The notes beneath the pieces are model-generated. The model searched no databases. It saw only the letters and a list, made by a program, of their open reading frames with translations, and was not told where the DNA came from. DNA of 51,596 bases from CAZONU01 sp965370045 (GTDB lineage: Bacteria > Planctomycetota > SZUA-567 > JAKLDR01): positions 1 to 51,596 of the forward strand of contig CBDUSI010000016.1 of assembly GCA_965370045.1 (NCBI GenBank), read 5' to 3'. Made by a program: the position numbers and the translations under genes. Positions 48,621 to 51,596 of the stretch are shown piece after piece. Every line of letters starts with the position of its first letter. The stretch's first letter is position 1.

Positions 48621-49811
48621 ATGAAGAGCACGGCGAGATTCTGGACGGGGCACAGGCGGAGCAAAGGTCCTGGCGGTTTGCCTCCGCGGGTCAAGGCACT
48701 GGAGGCGGCGGCCTGCATGTCGGCGGGTCTGGATGAGGGGAGGCTGACCGGGGACTACGGCGGGAAGGTCATGGAGACCGCCCGTCCCATGCGGCGGATA
48801 GGCCTCAAGGACCTGGTGACCGAATGCGCCAGGCTCGAATGCAAGAAGGTCCCGCGGGTCTGGGGTGACGGCGTGGCCACGATCCGGGCGGGCTTCTCGA
48901 CGGTGAGCCTGCCGGGCATCCTGGAGAACGTGATCGGCAAGGTGATGCTCGCGGCCTACCAGGCCAGCGAGATCGCGGCCCTCAAGGTCTGCAAGGTCGG
49001 CTCGGTTCCGGACTTCAAGGAGATAACCCGCTACCGGCTACTGGGCACCGGTCGCTTCGAGAAGGCTGGCCCAGCAGGCGAGCTCAAGCACGGCAAGGTC
49101 GGCGAGCAGGCCTTCAAGAATCAGGCCGACACCTACGGCCAGATGCTGGTCCTGACCCGGCGAGACATCGTCAACGACGACCTGGGCGCCTTCCTGGATA
49201 TCCCCCGGCAGATGGGGGCGACTGGTGCCGAGAGCATCGACGACCTCTTCTTCTCTCTCTTGCTCTCCAATCCCGGCGGTTTCTTCAGCCCGGCCAACAG
49301 GAACTACCTCTTCGGCACAGACACTGCGTTCGGCCCGGACAGCCTGACCGTGGCCAAGACCGTTTTCCGCCGGCAGAAGGCCGGACCGGGGTCGAAGCCT
49401 CAGGACCAGCGGCCGATCAACATCCGGCCGGAGATGCTGCTGGTGCCCGTGGAGCTGGAGACCGAGGCGGAGCTCTTGCTGGGCTCGGCGCAACTGATGG
49501 TGGACGGGGCGACCTCGAAGACCAAGATCCCCGCCGACAATCCCCACCGCAACAAGTACCGCCTGGTCTCGGCGCCGCATCTGTCCGACGACCGCTACGC
49601 GGGCGCCAGCACCAAGGCCTGGTATCTGTTCGCCAGCCCGGACGTGCTGCCGGCCTTCGAGATCGTCTTCCTGCGGGGCAGTCAGGCGCCGGCGGTGGAA
49701 CGGGTCCCGGCACCGGCGAACGTGCTGGGCATGGCCTTCCGTGGATACCTGGACATCGGGGTAAGGGAACAGGACCCCCGAGGGGCCGTGAAGGTCAAGG
49801 GCGAGGCGTGA
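48621..49811 (+). CDS. Phage major capsid protein (Mu gpT-like)
   Basis: 396 residues, GGAGGAG upstream of ATG 48621. After an N-terminal arm of about 80 residues the sequence has the gpT/HK97-like capsid pattern: FSTVSLPGILENVIGKVMLAAYQA, VPDFKEITRYRLLG, ELKHGKVGEQAFKNQADTYGQMLVLTRRDIVNDDLGAF, then a C-terminal beta-rich half (PEMLLVPVELETEAELLL, AWYLFASPDVLPAFEIVFL). It would form a phage-type shell. No portal, protease or terminase gene is visible beside it, which is unusual. The next ORF starts within its stop (GTGA). Confidence 0.75.
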   Translation: MKSTARFWTGHRRSKGPGGLPPRVKALEAAACMSAGLDEGRLTGDYGGKVMETARPMRRIGLKDLVTECARLECKKVPRVWGDGVATIRAGFSTVSLPGILENVIGKVMLAAYQASEIAALKVCKVGSVPDFKEITRYRLLGTGRFEKAGPAGELKHGKVGEQAFKNQADTYGQMLVLTRRDIVNDDLGAFLDIPRQMGATGAESIDDLFFSLLLSNPGGFFSPANRNYLFGTDTAFGPDSLTVAKTVFRRQKAGPGSKPQDQRPINIRPEMLLVPVELETEAELLLGSAQLMVDGATSKTKIPADNPHRNKYRLVSAPHLSDDRYAGASTKAWYLFASPDVLPAFEIVFLRGSQAPAVERVPAPANVLGMAFRGYLDIGVREQDPRGAVKVKGEA

Positions 49812-50008
49812 AAAGGGGTCCTTCTCCCCAGCCCGCTGCCGACCGCCTGACCGAGGTGGCCGAGCTCCTGGCCATGGGTCTTATCCGCCTAAGAGTGAGA
49901 GCGATAGGACGGTCGGCATGCGATCACAATTCGGAGAAAGGACTTGATTTCGGGGCCCGGTTGAGGACTCATGGTGTAGGGAGGCTCCATACGCGGGAGG
50001 CATCATGA
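49808..50008 (+). CDS. Small protein coupled to DUF2924 gene
   Basis: 66 residues from GTG 49808, overlapping the capsid gene's stop and itself ending in ATGA with DUF2924. Contains AADRLTEVAELLAMGLIRLRVRA, an amphipathic helix like those of short ORFs found ahead of DUF2924/serine-recombinase pairs, then a tail with EKGLDFGARLRTHGVG. Tight coupling on both sides argues that it is real. Function unknown; it may assist the recombinase. Confidence 0.55.
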   Translation: MKRGPSPQPAADRLTEVAELLAMGLIRLRVRAIGRSACDHNSEKGLDFGARLRTHGVGRLHTREAS

Positions 50009-50448
50009 GCAAGTCGGTAGCCAGGCAGGTAACGGGGCTCGGGAGGCTGGATCTGGCCGGCCTGAGGGAACGCTGGCGGGAGCTCTTCGGCACCGAGCCA
50101 CCGGCCTACAGCCGCGTCTTCCTCCGCAAGCGCCTAGCCTACCGGCTGCAGGAGCTGGCCTACGGCGGATTGCGTGAGGAAACGCACGTGCGCATGCGCC
50201 AGATTCTGGACCAGGGCGGCTTTGACGAGGACGGGCGGCCGGTGAACAAGAAGCGCAAGAAGAGGGGCAACATCCCGGTCGCCGGCACGCGCCTGGTCCG
50301 CGAGTGGCAGGGCCAGCGCTACGAGGTGACCGTGGCCCAGGGCGGCTTCGAGTTCCAGGGCCGCAGGTACAAGTCCCTGAGCGCCATCGCCAGGGCCATT
50401 ACCGGTACGCGCTGGAACGGCCCGGCCTTCTTCGGATTGAGGAAGTGA
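50005..50448 (+). CDS. DUF2924 domain protein
   Basis: 147 residues. Start overlaps the previous stop (ATGA). The family pattern is complete: LRERWRELFGTEPPAYSRVFLRKRLAYRLQELAYGGL, GTRLVREWQGQRYEVTV, GFEFQGRRYKSLSAIARAITGTRWNGPAFFGLRK. DUF2924 genes nearly always precede a serine recombinase in integrative elements and probably act as its recombination directionality or accessory factor, but this is not proven. Its TGA shares a base with the next ATG. Confidence 0.9.
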   Translation: MSKSVARQVTGLGRLDLAGLRERWRELFGTEPPAYSRVFLRKRLAYRLQELAYGGLREETHVRMRQILDQGGFDEDGRPVNKKRKKRGNIPVAGTRLVREWQGQRYEVTVAQGGFEFQGRRYKSLSAIARAITGTRWNGPAFFGLRK

Positions 50449-51587
50449 TGGCCAGTAAGCAGGACGCCCGACGCGTGCGCTGCGCCATCTACACGCGCAA
50501 GAGCTCTGAGGAGGGCCTGGAGCAGGAGTTCAACAGCCTCGACGCGCAGAGGGAAGCGGGCGAGGCTTTCATCGCTAGCCAGCGGCACGAGGGCTGGGCC
50601 ATCCTGCCGGCGCGCTATGACGACGGCGGCTACTCCGGCGGGACGATAGCACGGCCGGCCATGAAGCGCCTCTTGGCGGATCTGGAGGCCGGGAAGGTCG
50701 ACTGCGTGGTTGTCTACAAGGTCGACCGGCTATCGCGGTCGCTGCTCGACTTCACCCGGATCATCGAGATCTTCGACCGGCACGAGGTGTCCTTCGTGTC
50801 GGTGACCCAGCAGTTCAACACCACCACCTCCATGGGCCGGCTGACGCTCAACATCCTGCTATCCTTCGCCCAGTTCGAGCGGGAGATCATCGGCGAGCGC
50901 ATCCGCGACAAGGTCGCCGCGGCCAAGAAGAAGGGCAAGCATACCGGCGGGATGCCCGTCCTGGGCTACGACATCGACCGGAAGCGGTGCCGGCTGGTGG
51001 TCAACAAGAAGGAGGCGGACCTTGTCCTGCACGTTTTCAAGCGTTTCCTGCAGCTGGGCTCGGCCACCAGGCTGGCCAAGGAGCTTAATGAGCAGGGCCA
51101 CACCACCAAGTCCTGGACCACGAAGAAGGGCAAGCGTCGCCCGGGCCGCCCTTGGAACAAGGCCCACATCTACCGCCTGCTCAACAACCGCAAGTACATC
51201 GGCCTGGTGGAGCACAAGGGCCAGGCCTACCCCGGCGAGCACGAGGCCATCGTTCCCCAGGCGCTCTGGGACAAGGTCCACCTGGTCCTGGCCGAGCACC
51301 ATCGCTCCCGGGAGAACCGCTCCCGAGCCAAGACGCCGGCGCTGCTCAAGGGCCTGGTCCGCTGCGGGCACTGCGGCGGCTCCATGGGCATCACCTTCAC
51401 CAGGCAGCACGGCAAGCTCTACCGCTACTACCTGTGCGTTGCCGCTTCCAAGAACGGCTACGACTCCTGCCCGGTCAAGACCGTGGCCGCAGACCAGATC
51501 GAGAAGGCGGTGCTCGACCAGCTGCAGGCCGTATTCCGCTCCCCGGTGGTGGGGGGCCTGCAAAAGGGGACCACTTTGAGGGGTTGA
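50448..51587 (+). CDS. Large serine recombinase, apparently truncated
   Basis: 379 residues. The resolvase catalytic domain has the nucleophile in YTRKSS (Ser19 by alignment with YxRxS), KVDRLSRSLLDF and the FAQFEREIIGERIRDK helix. A recombinase DNA-binding domain (about 170-270; RKYIGLVEHKGQAYPGEHEAI) and zinc ribbon (CGHCGG, YYLCVAASKNGYDSCP) follow. Members typically have about 500 residues or more, with a coiled coil after the ribbon. Here similarity ends at AVFRSPVV and the frame closes eleven codons later, so the C-terminus seems to have been replaced by inserted DNA. It would integrate and excise the element if intact. Confidence 0.85.
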   Translation: MASKQDARRVRCAIYTRKSSEEGLEQEFNSLDAQREAGEAFIASQRHEGWAILPARYDDGGYSGGTIARPAMKRLLADLEAGKVDCVVVYKVDRLSRSLLDFTRIIEIFDRHEVSFVSVTQQFNTTTSMGRLTLNILLSFAQFEREIIGERIRDKVAAAKKKGKHTGGMPVLGYDIDRKRCRLVVNKKEADLVLHVFKRFLQLGSATRLAKELNEQGHTTKSWTTKKGKRRPGRPWNKAHIYRLLNNRKYIGLVEHKGQAYPGEHEAIVPQALWDKVHLVLAEHHRSRENRSRAKTPALLKGLVRCGHCGGSMGITFTRQHGKLYRYYLCVAASKNGYDSCPVKTVAADQIEKAVLDQLQAVFRSPVVGGLQKGTTLRG

Positions 51588-51596
51588 TGGGCTTGT
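51550..51596. mobile_element. Possible end of an inserted IS element (IS21-like)
   Basis: Where recombinase similarity stops, the sequence GCAAAAGGGGACCACTTTGA appears, followed by more GGGG-rich sequence. It resembles terminal repeats of IS21-type elements as remembered; no transposase is in view because the window ends. Treat as tentative. Confidence 0.3.

Larger units (their letters stand above)
42305..51596 (+). mobile_element. Integrative element with P4-type primase, capsid gene and serine recombinase
   Basis: Grouped because it contains an excisionase-like HTH gene, a P4-type primase-helicase with adjacent repeat cluster, phage capsid-like gene, DUF2924 and a serine recombinase, with many small coupled ORFs. 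This is the content of a phage satellite or integrative plasmid. The left limit is a guess (between about 41970 and 42305) and the right limit lies at or beyond the recombinase. No flanking direct repeats could be identified because the right flank is outside the window. Confidence 0.65.

Overview
The window is GC-rich bacterial DNA, most consistent with the PVC superphylum (a Planctomycetota-like, possibly Phycisphaerae-type genome). This is inference from gene content: an ECF sigma factor with a membrane-anchored C-terminal extension, secreted GH123/DUF4091-like proteins, pectate-lyase-like proteins carrying HEAT and RCC1 repeats, a lysine-tailed HARE-HTH protein, and a DUF2924 gene beside a serine recombinase. 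No rRNA, tRNA or CRISPR array was found.

Layout. (1) 1-1964, minus: the start of a Maf protein and an RDD membrane protein, overlapping by 4 bases. (2) 2236-17836, plus: a tight seven-gene operon. An AraR-type GntR/LacI regulator with a palindrome over its likely -10 box is followed by a PL26/YetA-like protein, two GH123-like proteins and three paralogous jelly-roll plus Asp-box propeller proteins, all apparently exported. (3) 17843-24423, minus: UDP-sugar pyrophosphorylase, LOG family protein, DUF1343 (NamZ-like) protein, a toroid-like lipoprotein and a geranylgeranyl-reductase-type flavoprotein. (4) 24904-40258, plus: a second polysaccharide operon headed by an ECF sigma factor fused through a membrane segment to a GH123-like ectodomain. 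Three PL1-type lyases with different tails (RCC1+HEAT, HEAT, none), a transglutaminase-like/HEAT protein, a UroD-family protein with an HxC...C zinc motif and a TIM-barrel isomerase follow. (5) 40420-41971, minus: a HEAT membrane protein, a zinc-ribbon protein and a LamG remnant. (6) about 42305 to the end: an integrative element.

The two plus-strand operons look like polysaccharide-utilisation loci, probably for a pectin/rhamnogalacturonan-like glycan. Lyases would cut the chain, GH123-like and propeller proteins would bind or trim it, and the last two genes may handle released (perhaps methylated) sugars. The GntR/LacI regulator would control the first locus and the membrane-tethered sigma factor the second. 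These roles are inferred.

The mobile element is the most novel part. It encodes a sigma-54 activator without a DNA-binding domain, then a near-consensus sigma-54 promoter placed inside a long inverted repeat that would hide the next gene's ribosome site in read-through RNA. An excisionase-like HTH protein, a zinc-ribbon protein and a P4-type primase-helicase follow. Directly downstream is a cluster of eleven 9-bp ACCGTCCAG repeats spaced by 10, 11 or 20 bp around an alternating CG/CA tract, a likely replication origin. Beyond it are small regulators, a lone major-capsid-like gene, DUF2924 and a serine recombinase that seems cut short by another insertion at the window edge.
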